The translations under genes and the position numbers were made by a program. A stretch of 64,000 nt of DNA from Streptomyces sp. CB01249 (GTDB taxonomy: Bacteria > Actinomycetota > Actinomycetes > Streptomycetales > Streptomycetaceae): assembly GCF_001905735.1 (NCBI RefSeq), contig NZ_LISW01000003.1:434341-498340 (forward strand), given 5' to 3'. The notes beneath the pieces are model-generated. The model searched no databases. It had not been told where the DNA came from and worked only from the letters and a program-made list of their open reading frames with translations. Of the stretch, positions 7,775 through 15,950 are shown piece by piece (position 1 is the first letter of the stretch; every line of letters starts with the position of its first letter).

Positions 7775-8836
7775 TCAGACCGCGGTGGTTCTGACGTACT
7801 CGGCGTACGCGTCCCTGATGCCGTCCTCGGACAGGTTCAGGTGTTCCAGGATCGTGTAGCGCCCCGGCCGGGTCTTCGGCGCGAACGCGACCACCCGGAC
7901 GAACTCGTCCACGTCGAAACCCATGTCCTCGGCGGTGACCGGCAGCCCGTGGCGCCGCAGCACCTGGGCCATGCGCACGGACTCCTGGACGGCGCCGCGC
8001 AGATGCATGGCGAACGCCGCGCCGAGCCCGCACTGTTCGCCGTGGCTGGCGGCCCGCTGCGGGAAGAGCAGGTCGAAGGCGTGGTTGATCTCGTGGCAGG
8101 CGCCGGAGGCCGGGCGGCTGTCACCGGCCACCGACATCGAGATCCCGGTGAGCACCAGGCCCTCCGCCAGCACCCCGAGGAACGCGTCGTCGCCCAGGCC
8201 GCCCGGGTGGCGCAGCACGGCCTCGCCGGCCTGGCGGGCCATCGCGGCGGCCAGGCCGTCGATGTCCTCGCCGTTGACCCGGTGGGCCAGCTCCCAGTCG
8301 GCCACGGCGGAGATGTTGGACAGCGCGTCCCCGATCCCGGACCGCACGAAGCGGACGGGAGCCTCGCGGATGATGTCGAGGTCGATGACCACCGCGATCG
8401 GGTTCGGCACTCCGTACGAGCCCCGGCCCGCGTCGTTGTCGAGCGTCGCGACCGGGGAGCACAGCCCGTCGTGGGACAGGTTCGTCGCCACGGCGACCAG
8501 GGGCAGCCCGACGCGCGCCGCGGCGAACTTGGCGCAGTCGATGATCTTGCCGCCGCCGAGGCCGACCACGGCGTCGTACCGCCCGGACTTCATGGCCTCG
8601 GCGAGCTTCACGGCGTCGTTCAGCGTGCCGCCGCCCACCTCGAACCAGGAGGCGCCCGGCAGGCTGTCCGTGAGCCGTTCCCGCAGGGCCCGGCCGGAAC
8701 CCCCGCTGATCGCGACCGCCAGCTTCCCCGAGCCGGAGATCCGCTGATCGGCGAGCACGCCCGCCAGATCCGCCAGAGCCCCGGCCCGGATGTCCACGAC
8801 GACCGGCGCGGGTATCAGCCGGGTCAGTACTGGCAC
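7775..8836 (-). CDS. Iron-containing alcohol dehydrogenase, glycerol-1-phosphate dehydrogenase-like (AraM/EgsA type)
   Basis: A 353-aa NAD(P)-dependent metal dehydrogenase. I chose GTG 8836, whose codon overlaps the last 13 bp of the preceding nucleotidyltransferase gene (translational coupling). The nucleotide-binding segment is VVGLGGGKIIDCAKFAA. The metal-site segments typical of the glycerol-1-phosphate/glycerol dehydrogenase superfamily are SGIGDALSN, GACHEINHAFD and ASHGEQCGLG. ATNLSHDGLCSPVA matches the phosphate/substrate loop region of the G1P dehydrogenase branch. Known members reduce dihydroxyacetone phosphate to sn-glycerol-1-phosphate (archaeal EgsA, B. subtilis AraM). Whether the substrate here is DHAP or another phospho-ketone is not shown. 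Coupling to a CTP-transferase-like gene suggests that its product is activated to a CDP-polyol. Confidence 0.8.
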   Translation of the reverse strand: MPVLTRLIPAPVVVDIRAGALADLAGVLADQRISGSGKLAVAISGGSGRALRERLTDSLPGASWFEVGGGTLNDAVKLAEAMKSGRYDAVVGLGGGKIIDCAKFAAARVGLPLVAVATNLSHDGLCSPVATLDNDAGRGSYGVPNPIAVVIDLDIIREAPVRFVRSGIGDALSNISAVADWELAHRVNGEDIDGLAAAMARQAGEAVLRHPGGLGDDAFLGVLAEGLVLTGISMSVAGDSRPASGACHEINHAFDLLFPQRAASHGEQCGLGAAFAMHLRGAVQESVRMAQVLRRHGLPVTAEDMGFDVDEFVRVVAFAPKTRPGRYTILEHLNLSEDGIRDAYAEYVRTTAV

Positions 8837-9576
8837 GCGATCTTCCTGCCCTTGGCGAGGTCGTCGTGGTTGTCGATCTCGACCCACTTGACGTCGCCGA
8901 TCGGCTCCACGTCGACCTTGAAGCCGCGGTTGACGAGCTCCTGGTAGCCGTCCTCGTAGTAGAGGTCCGGGTCTCGCTCGAAGGTGGTCTTCAGCGCATC
9001 GGCCAGCTCCTCGGCCGCGTCGCCCTCGATGAGGGTGACGCCGATGTACTCACCGGTGGCCTCGGCCGGGTCCATCAGCTTGGTGATCCGGCGCACGCCC
9101 TTGCCGTCCTCGACGACGACCTTCATCTCCTCGTCGGCGAGGGACTTCACCGTGTCGAGGGCGAGGATGATCTTCTTGCCGTCGCCGCGCGCGGCCAGCA
9201 GGGTCTTCTCGACGGAGACCGGGTGCACGGTGTCGCCGTTGGCGAGGATGACGCCGTCCTTGAGGGCGTCCCGGCCGCACCACAGGGAGTAGGCGTTGTT
9301 CCACTCCTCGGCCTTGTCGTTGTCGATCAGCGTGATGCTGACGCCGTACTTGGCCTCCAGCGCCGCCTTGCGCTCGTACAGGGCCTCCTTGCGGTAGCCC
9401 ACGATGATCGCGACCTCGGTCAGGCCGACCTCGGCGAAGTTGCCGAGCGTCAGGTCGACCACGGTCAGGCTCTCCTCGTCGCCCTCGGGGCCGACGGGCA
9501 CGAGCGCCTTGGGCAGCGTGTCGGTGTAGGGACGCAGACGACGGCCGGCGCCGGCGGCCAGAATCATGCCGATCAT
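8824..9576 (-). CDS. Sugar/polyol-phosphate nucleotidyltransferase (LicC/phosphocholine cytidylyltransferase-like)
   Basis: A 250-aa GT-A-type nucleotidyltransferase. I chose ATG 9576, which has GAGGAGA 7 nt upstream; an internal ATG at 9567 is the alternative. The signature ILAAGAGRRLRPYTDTLPKAL binds the nucleotide. DNDKAEEWNNAYSLWC and the C-terminal VKWVEIDNHDDLAKG are typical of the small CTP-using branch (LicC, inositol-phosphate cytidylyltransferase), which lacks the beta-helix of RfbA. Its stop overlaps the start of the dehydrogenase gene. The likely reaction is CTP plus an alcohol phosphate giving a CDP-alcohol; the alcohol is unknown. The product could be used by the CDP-glycerol-type polymerase at 3108-5330, which is an inference from proximity. 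Confidence 0.82.
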   Translation of the reverse strand: MIGMILAAGAGRRLRPYTDTLPKALVPVGPEGDEESLTVVDLTLGNFAEVGLTEVAIIVGYRKEALYERKAALEAKYGVSITLIDNDKAEEWNNAYSLWCGRDALKDGVILANGDTVHPVSVEKTLLAARGDGKKIILALDTVKSLADEEMKVVVEDGKGVRRITKLMDPAEATGEYIGVTLIEGDAAEELADALKTTFERDPDLYYEDGYQELVNRGFKVDVEPIGDVKWVEIDNHDDLAKGRKIACQY

Positions 9577-9653
9577 GGGGTTCTCCTCGGTGCGGTGTTG
9601 CGGTGCGGTGGTACGGGTGTCTGGGATCGGGGGTACGGGGCCCGGCGGGCGGG

Positions 9654-10544
9654 TCAGAGCTCCGCGGCCACGTAGGCGCGCAGCCAGCTGCGGAAGTCCG
9701 GGCCCAGGTCCTCGCGCTCGCAGGCGAGGCGGACGATGGCCCGCAGATAGTCGCCGCGGTCGCCGGTGTCGTAGCGCCGGCCCCGGAAGACCACGCCGTG
9801 CACCGGGCCGCCGAGCTTCTCGTCGGCGGCGAGCTGCTGGAGCGCGTCGGTCAGCTGGATCTCGCCGCCCCGGCCCGGCTCGGTCTCGCGCAGCACGGCG
9901 AAGACGGCGGGGTCCAGGACATAGCGGCCGATGACCGCGAGGTTGCTGGGCGCGTCGCCCGGCTCCGGCTTCTCGACCAGCCCGGTGACCCGGACGATGC
10001 CGTCCTCGGCGGTGGGCTCCACCGCCGCGCAGCCGTAGAGGTGGCTCTGTTCGGGCGCCACCTCCATCAGCGCGACGACGCTGCCGCCCTCGCGCGCCCG
10101 GACCTCGGTCATCCGGGTCAGCAGCGGGTCGCGCGGGTCGATCAGGTCGTCGCCGAGGAGCACCGCGAAGGGCTCGTCGCCCACATGGGGCTCCGCGCAC
10201 AGGACGGCGTGGCCGAGGCCGCGCGGGTCGCCCTGGCGGACGTAGTGCATGGTCGCGAGGTCGCTCGACTCCTGGACCCGGACCAGCCGCTCGGCGTCGC
10301 CCTTGCGGGTCAGCGCCGACTCCAGCTCGTAGTTCCGGTCGAAGTGGTCCTCCAGCGCGCGCTTGTTGCGCCCGGTGATCATCAGGACGTCGTTCAGCCC
10401 CGCGGCGGCGGCCTCCTCCACGACGTACTGGATCGCGGGCTTGTCCACGACCGGCAGCATCTCCTTGGGAGTCGCCTTCGTCGCCGGCAGGAACCGGGTA
10501 CCGAGCCCGGCGGCCGGTATGACGGCCTTCTGGATCTTGCGCAT
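9654..10544 (-). CDS. galU: UTP-glucose-1-phosphate uridylyltransferase
   Basis: It makes UDP-glucose from UTP and glucose-1-phosphate. The 296-aa protein carries KAVIPAAGLGTRFLPATKATPKEMLP at residues 6-31, LLGDDLID, the VEKP motif and the C-terminal GRRYDTGDRGDYL, all classical GalU features, and length is normal. It is upstream of the cytidylyltransferase (77 bp) in the same direction. UDP-glucose is also the substrate of GalE encoded at 1945-2916, so the region supplies wall-polymer precursors. The SD is weak (GAAAG). From memory, the position between rne and rplU is not where galU sits in S. coelicolor, so the block may be lineage-specific. Confidence 0.93.
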   Translation of the reverse strand: MRKIQKAVIPAAGLGTRFLPATKATPKEMLPVVDKPAIQYVVEEAAAAGLNDVLMITGRNKRALEDHFDRNYELESALTRKGDAERLVRVQESSDLATMHYVRQGDPRGLGHAVLCAEPHVGDEPFAVLLGDDLIDPRDPLLTRMTEVRAREGGSVVALMEVAPEQSHLYGCAAVEPTAEDGIVRVTGLVEKPEPGDAPSNLAVIGRYVLDPAVFAVLRETEPGRGGEIQLTDALQQLAADEKLGGPVHGVVFRGRRYDTGDRGDYLRAIVRLACEREDLGPDFRSWLRAYVAAEL

Positions 10545-10593
10545 GTGGGGGCTTTCGTGTCGGGGGCGGGAGGGCCCGGCGCCGGGACGCGGC

Positions 10594-10623
10594 CCGGCCG
10601 GTCCCGGGAGGGGGACCGGCCGG
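10594..10623 (-). terminator. Terminator after RNase E gene
   Basis: A 12-bp perfect inverted repeat (CCGGCCGGTCCC / GGGACCGGCCGG), 20 bp past the stop of the RNase E gene. Confidence 0.72.
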
Positions 10624-10643
10624 ACCGTGTCACGTGAGGCGGA

Positions 10644-13600
10644 TCAGTCCTCGTCGGCCGTGGCCGTGACGGCCGGGGCGGTCTGCTGCTCCGCCGCCAC
10701 CGTCTTCTTCGCCGCCGCCTTCTTGGCCGTCGTCTTCTTCGCGGCCGTCTTCTTGGCCGCGGTCTTCTTGACCGCCGCCTTCTTGGCCGTGGCCTTCTTA
10801 GCGGTCTTGCGGGCCGCCTTCTTGGCCGGGGCAGCCTCGGCCTCGGGCTCCGCCGACGCCTCGGGGGCCTCGGTGACCTCCGGGGTCTCCACCACGACGA
10901 CCGCGGCGTCCTCGGCCCCCGCGGGGGAACCGGCGGGCGCGCTGACCTTACGGGTGGCGCGGCGCCGGACACGCGGCGGCGCGGCCTGCTCCTCGGCCGG
11001 GGCCTCGGCGTGCGACGCCTCGACCACCGGGTCCTCGGCGGCCACCGGGTCGGGGGCCGCGACGGGCTCGGCGGCCGGTGCGGGCTCGGCCGGTTCCGCC
11101 GGGGCCGCCTCGGTCACGGTCGCCTCGGCCGGGGCCGGGGAGCCCGCCGGGGCGGTCGCCTTCCGGGTCGCCCGGCGGCGCGTCCGGCCCTGCGGGGCCT
11201 CGGCGGGAGCCTCTTCGGCCACCGGCTCCGGGGCCGCCACGGGCTCGGCGACCGGCTCGGCCACGATCTCCTCCACCGGGGCGGCGGAGGTCTTCGGGGC
11301 GCCGGCCGGGGCCGATGCCTTGCGGGTGGCCCGGCGGCGGCCGCGGCCGCGTGCGACGGCGGCCTCGGCCTCGGCGGCACTGCTGTACAGCTCCTCGTCC
11401 GGGACGAACTCGGGCTCGGGCAGGGCCACCGGTGCGGCGACCTCCGCGGCGACCTCGGCCTCGGTCTCGGCCTCGGTGTGCTCCTGGGCCTGGTCGTGCT
11501 CGTGGCCGTGGTCGTGGTCCTGACCGCCGCCGCGCCGCTTCTTCGAGCGCTTGCCGCCGCCACCGCCGCCCGCGGACGCGGGCTGCTCCATGTGGACGAT
11601 GACACCGCGGCCGTTGCAGTGGACGCAGGTCTCGGAGAAGGACTCCAGCAGCCCCTGGCCGACCCGCTTGCGAGTCATCTGGACCAGGCCCAGCGAGGTG
11701 ACCTCGGCGACCTGGTGCTTCGTACGGTCGCGGCCCAGGCACTCCAGCAGGCGCCGCAGCACCAGGTCCCGGTTGGACTCCAGCACCATGTCGATGAAGT
11801 CGACCACCACGATGCCGCCGAGGTCGCGCAGCCGCAGCTGGCGCACGATCTCCTCGGCCGCCTCCAGGTTGTTCTTGGTGACCGTCTCCTCCAGGTTGCC
11901 GCCCTGGCCGGTGAACTTGCCGGTGTTGACGTCGACCACGACCATCGCCTCGGTCTTGTCGATCACCAGCGAGCCGCCGCTCGGCAGGTAGACCTTGCGG
12001 TCCAGTGCCTTCATCAGCTGCTCGTCGATCCGGTACGTCGCGAAGATGTCGACCTCGGAGGTCCACCGCGACAGCCGGTCCGTCAGGTCGGGCGCCACGT
12101 GCGAGACGTAGCCGTGGATGGTCTCCCACGCGTCGTCACCGCTGACGATGACCTTGGAGAAGTCCTCGTTGAAGATGTCCCGGACGACCCGGACGGTCAT
12201 GTCCGGCTCGCCGTAGAGGAGCGTCGGCGCGTTGGAGCTGCCGGTGCTCTTCGCCTTCTTCTGGATGTCCTCCCACTGCTGCTGGAGCCGCTCGACGTCA
12301 CGGCGCAGCTCGTCCTCGCTCGCGCCCTCGGCGGCGGTGCGCACGATGACGCCCGCGTCCTCGGGGACGATCTTCTTGAGGATGGTCTTGAGCCGGGCGC
12401 GCTCGGTGTCGGGCAGCTTGCGGCTGATCCCGGTCATCGAGCCCTCGGGCACGTAGACCAGGTAGCGGCCGGGCAGCGAGACCTGGCTGGTCAGGCGGGC
12501 GCCCTTGTGGCCGATCGGGTCCTTGGTGACCTGCACCAGGACGGACTGGCCGGACTTGAGCGCGGTCTCGATACGGCGGGGCCCGTGGGCCATGCCCAGC
12601 GCCTCGAAGTTGACCTCACCGGCGTACAGGACGGCGTTGCGGCCCTTGCCGATGTCCACGAAGGCGGCCTCCATGGACGGCAGCACGTTCTGGACCTTGC
12701 CCAGGTAGACGTTGCCGACGTAGCTGGTGGCCTGCTCCTTGTTGACGTAGTGCTCCACGAGCACGTTGTCCTCGAGGACGCCGATCTGGGTGCGCTCGCC
12801 GCTCTGGCGGACGACCATGACGCGCTCGACGGCCTCGCGGCGCGCCAGGAACTCGGCCTCGGTGATGATCGGCACCCGGCGGCGGCCCTGCTCGCGGCCC
12901 TCGCGGCGGCGCTGCTTCTTGGCCTCCATGCGGGTCGAGCCCTTGATGGACTGGACCTCGTCGAAGCCGGTACCGGGCTCCCGCTCCTCCTTCTTGCGGG
13001 GCTCGCGGACCTTGACGACGGTGCGCTCCGGGTCGTCCGAGCCGTTCTCGCCCTCGGCCACCGCGTCACCGCTGCGACGACGGCGGCGCCGGCGACGGCG
13101 GCTGCTGCTCGATCCGGAGGCGCCGGACTCGCGCTCGTCGTCCTCGTCGTCCGCCTCGTCGGCGGACTCCTGGGCGGCCTCGGGCTCGTCCTCGGCCCGG
13201 TCGGCGTGCTCGTCGTCCGTCTGCTGCTCGGCGCCCTCGTCCTCGGCGGCCTCGCCCCGGCGGCGGCGACGGCCGCCCCGGCGACGGCGGCGCGACGGGC
13301 GGTCGCCGTACTCGTCGTTGTCCTCGCCGTCCTGCTCGGCCTCGGCGGCGGCCTCCGGCTCCTGCTCGTCCTCGGCCTGCTCCTGCGCCGGGGCGGCGGT
13401 CACGGTCTCGGTGGTGTCGGCCTCGGCGGCCTCACCGCGACGGCGGCGACGGCGGCGCGAACCGCCCTGCGACGCGGTCTCGGCGGGCGCGGGCGCCTCC
13501 TCGCGGACCGGGGCGGCCTCGTCCTCGGGCTCCTCGTGCGAGGAGGCGGCCGCGGCGGCTGCCGCGGTCTCCGGGGTCTGGAACATCGGCTCGGCGAAGA

Positions 13601-14816
13601 CCGGCGCCTGGAAGACGGCGACGGCCGGGCGGGCGGCCCGACGGCCTCGGCGCGCGGGCTCCTCCGGCTCGGCGGTGAACTCGGGGCGGCCGGCGGCGGC
13701 GGTGGCCCGGCGGCGCTGACGGCCGCGCGGGGCGGCCTCCTCGACCTCGACGGGCTCGGCGGCCAGCTCCTCCACGGCGGCCTCGGGCAGGCTCTCACCG
13801 GTCTGGGTCTCGGCGGGCTGCTCGCCGGCGGCCTTCGGCGCACCGGCCGGGGACGAGGCACGGCGCGTCGCGCGGCGGCGGCCGCGGGGGGCCTCGGCGA
13901 CGGGCTCGGGGGCCTGGGCCGCCTCGGTGACCTCGTCGGCCTCCTCGGCCTCGGCGACGGGCTCCACCGGGGCGGCCTGCGGGGCACCGGCCGGGGCGGA
14001 GGCCCTGCGGCGGGTACGGCCACGCGGGGCCTCGGCGGGCTCGGCGGCGGGCTCAGGGGCGGCCTCGGCGGCGGCCTCCGGGGTCTCCTCGGCCTCCGCC
14101 ACGCTCTCGGCGGCCTTCGGCGCACCGGCGGGCGACGTGGCCTTGCGGACGGCACGGCGGCGGCGGGGGGCCTCGGCGGCGGGCTCGGCGGGCGCCTCCG
14201 CGACGGGCTCCGCCACGGGGGTCTCCTCGACGATCTCGGCGGGCTCGGCCTGCTCGGCGGCCTTCGGCGCACCGGCGGGCGACGTGGCCTTGCGTACGGC
14301 GCGGCGGCGCGGGCGCGCCGGAGCGGCGCTCTCGGCGGCGGGCTCGGGGCTCTCCACGACGGGGGCCTCCTCAACGATCTCGACCGGCTCGGCGGCCTTG
14401 GGCGCACCGCTCGGGGACGTGGCCTTGCGAACGGCACGACGGCGGCGGGGAGCCTCGGCGACGGGCTCGGCGGGCGCCTCCGCGACGGGCTCGGCGGCGG
14501 CCGGCTCGGCGGTCACGGGCTCCACCGTGTCGGCCTGCTCGGCGGCCTTCGGCGCACCGGCCGGGGACGTGGCCTTGCGGACCGCGCGGCGGCGGGGGCG
14601 GGCGGGGGCGGCCTCGGCGGCCGGCTCCGTGCTCGGGGACTCTGCGGCGTCAACGGCCGGTATGGCCGACGCGTCGGCGGCGGCCTGCGCCCCGCCCGAC
14701 GGCGGACCGGCGGGGCGGGAGGCGGCGCGGCGCCTGCGGCGCGGGGGGAGCTTGTCCCCGGGGGTGTTGTTGTCTTCGGCGTTCCCGGCGGTGCCGGGTT
14801 CGTTCGGCTGGGGCAT
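10644..14816 (-). CDS. rne: Ribonuclease E/G family endoribonuclease (RNase ES type), two disordered arms
   Basis: A 1390-aa RNA processing and decay enzyme. Residues about 1-640 form a very long disordered N-terminal arm. It alternates acidic Ala/Glu/Pro stretches with Arg-rich blocks and includes runs such as SRRRRRRRRRR in the part before the catalytic region. The catalytic region (about 650-1080) has an S1-type segment FVDIGKGRNAVLYAGEVNF, then the metal-binding aspartates in VVVDVNTGKFTGQGG (about 957) and IVVVDFIDM (about 1005), and the zinc-link CVHCNGRG. Residues about 1080-1390 are a second disordered arm ending in an H1-histone-like Lys/Ala tail. S. coelicolor RNase ES has the same two-arm plan, with the catalytic core central. 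The arms are expected to bind RNA and partners such as PNPase. ATG 14816 has GGGAGA upstream. A terminator follows. Confidence 0.93.
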   Translation of the reverse strand: MPQPNEPGTAGNAEDNNTPGDKLPPRRRRRAASRPAGPPSGGAQAAADASAIPAVDAAESPSTEPAAEAAPARPRRRAVRKATSPAGAPKAAEQADTVEPVTAEPAAAEPVAEAPAEPVAEAPRRRRAVRKATSPSGAPKAAEPVEIVEEAPVVESPEPAAESAAPARPRRRAVRKATSPAGAPKAAEQAEPAEIVEETPVAEPVAEAPAEPAAEAPRRRRAVRKATSPAGAPKAAESVAEAEETPEAAAEAAPEPAAEPAEAPRGRTRRRASAPAGAPQAAPVEPVAEAEEADEVTEAAQAPEPVAEAPRGRRRATRRASSPAGAPKAAGEQPAETQTGESLPEAAVEELAAEPVEVEEAAPRGRQRRRATAAAGRPEFTAEPEEPARRGRRAARPAVAVFQAPVFAEPMFQTPETAAAAAAASSHEEPEDEAAPVREEAPAPAETASQGGSRRRRRRRGEAAEADTTETVTAAPAQEQAEDEQEPEAAAEAEQDGEDNDEYGDRPSRRRRRGGRRRRRGEAAEDEGAEQQTDDEHADRAEDEPEAAQESADEADDEDDERESGASGSSSSRRRRRRRRRSGDAVAEGENGSDDPERTVVKVREPRKKEEREPGTGFDEVQSIKGSTRMEAKKQRRREGREQGRRRVPIITEAEFLARREAVERVMVVRQSGERTQIGVLEDNVLVEHYVNKEQATSYVGNVYLGKVQNVLPSMEAAFVDIGKGRNAVLYAGEVNFEALGMAHGPRRIETALKSGQSVLVQVTKDPIGHKGARLTSQVSLPGRYLVYVPEGSMTGISRKLPDTERARLKTILKKIVPEDAGVIVRTAAEGASEDELRRDVERLQQQWEDIQKKAKSTGSSNAPTLLYGEPDMTVRVVRDIFNEDFSKVIVSGDDAWETIHGYVSHVAPDLTDRLSRWTSEVDIFATYRIDEQLMKALDRKVYLPSGGSLVIDKTEAMVVVDVNTGKFTGQGGNLEETVTKNNLEAAEEIVRQLRLRDLGGIVVVDFIDMVLESNRDLVLRRLLECLGRDRTKHQVAEVTSLGLVQMTRKRVGQGLLESFSETCVHCNGRGVIVHMEQPASAGGGGGGKRSKKRRGGGQDHDHGHEHDQAQEHTEAETEAEVAAEVAAPVALPEPEFVPDEELYSSAAEAEAAVARGRGRRRATRKASAPAGAPKTSAAPVEEIVAEPVAEPVAAPEPVAEEAPAEAPQGRTRRRATRKATAPAGSPAPAEATVTEAAPAEPAEPAPAAEPVAAPDPVAAEDPVVEASHAEAPAEEQAAPPRVRRRATRKVSAPAGSPAGAEDAAVVVVETPEVTEAPEASAEPEAEAAPAKKAARKTAKKATAKKAAVKKTAAKKTAAKKTTAKKAAAKKTVAAEQQTAPAVTATADED
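10690..10820 (-). repeat. Lys/Ala histone-H1-like tail repeats in RNase E
   Basis: This codes for repeated KKTAAK/KKAAAK-type pentamers (for example AAKKTAAKKTTAKKA) at the RNase E C-terminus. Such tails bind nucleic acid in H1/HupS-like proteins. They are an unusual end for an endoribonuclease. Confidence 0.8.
10915..11355 (-). repeat. C-terminal arm copies of RRRATRKxxAPAGxP module
   Basis: Three copies (RRRATRKASAPAGAPK, RRRATRKATAPAGSPA, RRRATRKVSAPAGSPA) sit in the C-terminal arm of RNase E, separated by acidic Ala/Glu/Pro spacers. The same module occurs in the N-terminal arm. Confidence 0.85.
13680..14615 (-). repeat. N-terminal arm copies of RRRAVRKATSPAGAPKAAE module
   Basis: At least seven copies occur in RNase E. 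Four are nearly identical (RRRAVRKATSPAGAPKAAE with one A/S change) and three are diverged (RRRASAPAGAPQ, ATRRASSPAGAPKAA, RRRATAAAGRPEF). At DNA level the near-identical copies make the region liable to unequal recombination or assembly collapse. Confidence 0.88.
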
Positions 14817-15046
14817 GCGGGCGTTTCTCCCGTCGCGCTCCCGGGCGCCGCACCTGATTCCGGTCCGGCTCGGTCCGCGGGTGGCCGCGGCACCGCCGTC
14901 CGGGGCGCGGGCGCCGCACGGGAGCTGAATCTTGGCTCGCCGGTTCCGTACGCGGTGTGCGGACGGCCTGGCGAAAGTCTTATGGGTCAGTGCGCGGCCC
15001 GGCCCAGGTGGCTCCCGAGCACGAGGGCTGCGCTACAACGACCGCC
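14817..15046 (-). promoter_or_regulatory. rne upstream region / long leader
   Basis: 230 bp lie between the DUF2344 gene and rne. RNase E messages are commonly autoregulated through their 5' leader, so this could be functional. On the minus strand CATAAGACT (near 14980) is the most AT-rich, -10-like segment. No conserved structure is recognised. Confidence 0.3.
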
Positions 15047-15829
15047 TTACGCGGAACCTGCACCTTCCGGCGCCGTCGCGACGGCGGTCCCGGTGGCCGT
15101 GGTTGATGCGGCCGGGGCTGCCTCGCGGTCGGGCGCGAGCGGGTCGGTCACCGTGCCGGACTCCTCGTCGAAGAGCCCCTGCGCCAGCCTGGTCACCGCT
15201 GCGGGGACCGGCGGCGCCAGGTCGGCCACAACGCGGAGACCGGACAGGACGTCGTCAGGCCGAACGGCAGGTGTCACGTGCCGAACAACCAGCCGCAGTA
15301 TCGCACAGGCCCTGTCACCGGACCTATCAGCCGGAAGCTCAAGGGTCTGGAGGTCGACCACGGCGGAACGGGCGTCGAAGGTCCGCATGCCGTTCTTCGT
15401 ACGGCGCTCGACCTCGACGGTCTCCGCCGCGTTGAAGGCGGACACGGCCTTCTCCGCGTCCTCGGGGGTCACCCCGTCGAGGCGGATCTCCCAGACGGAG
15501 GCGGTCAGCCGGTCGGCCAGGCCCGAGGTGCGGGCCTCGACGGCGTCCGTGATGTCCAGGCCGTCCGGCATGGAGTCGTTGAGCAGCTCACGCAGGACAC
15601 CCGGGTCGCGGGGCTCGGTGAGGGCGATCTCCAGGAACTCGGCCTCGCTGCCCGTACCGGTGGGGGCGGCATTGGCGTACGACACCTTGGGGTGGGGGGT
15701 GAAGCCCGCCGAATAGGCCATGGGCACCTGGGAGCGGCGCAGCGCCCGCTCGAAGGCACGCTGGAAGTCGCGGTGGCTGGTGAACCGGAGGCGGCCGCGC
15801 TTGGTGTAGCGCAGTCGGATGCGCTGCAC
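15047..15829 (-). CDS. DUF2344 / TIGR03936 radical-SAM-linked protein
   Basis: A 260-aa protein of the TIGR03936 family, of unknown function and found next to or fused with TIGR03960 radical SAM proteins. The landmarks are VQRIRLRYTKRGRLRFTSHRD at the start and MAYSAGFTPHPKVSYANA. The C-terminal 40 residues are a low-complexity Ala/Thr tail. GTG 15829 begins exactly at the conserved domain but has no good SD. An in-frame CTG at 15871 (LGKRQPEGPPPAPAVQRI) has GAGGAGAAG in proper spacing, and Streptomyces homologues I remember start GKRQPEG, so CTG initiation is possible. The gene lies upstream of rne in the same direction. Its radical SAM partner is displaced by one gene. Confidence 0.87.
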   Translation of the reverse strand: MQRIRLRYTKRGRLRFTSHRDFQRAFERALRRSQVPMAYSAGFTPHPKVSYANAAPTGTGSEAEFLEIALTEPRDPGVLRELLNDSMPDGLDITDAVEARTSGLADRLTASVWEIRLDGVTPEDAEKAVSAFNAAETVEVERRTKNGMRTFDARSAVVDLQTLELPADRSGDRACAILRLVVRHVTPAVRPDDVLSGLRVVADLAPPVPAAVTRLAQGLFDEESGTVTDPLAPDREAAPAASTTATGTAVATAPEGAGSA

Positions 15830-15950
15830 CGCCGGTGCGGGCGGCGGGCCTTCGGGCTGTCGCTTGCCCAGTGGTTCTTCTCCTCGGTGCGGGGCGGGCG
15901 CGGTGGCGCGCCGCCCTCGAAATACGGGTGGCCCGGGGGCCCGGTCCGGC

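Noticed and set aside
13680..14615. CRISPR-like repeat array
   Set aside because: The repeats are in-frame protein-coding modules of RNase E, with variable coding spacers.
11010..15716. A 1568-codon open frame on the plus strand opposite the RNase E gene
   Set aside because: It is antisense to rne. The product is a meaningless Gly/Leu/Arg-rich sequence, the mirror of Glu/Ala/Pro/Arg codons at high third-position GC.
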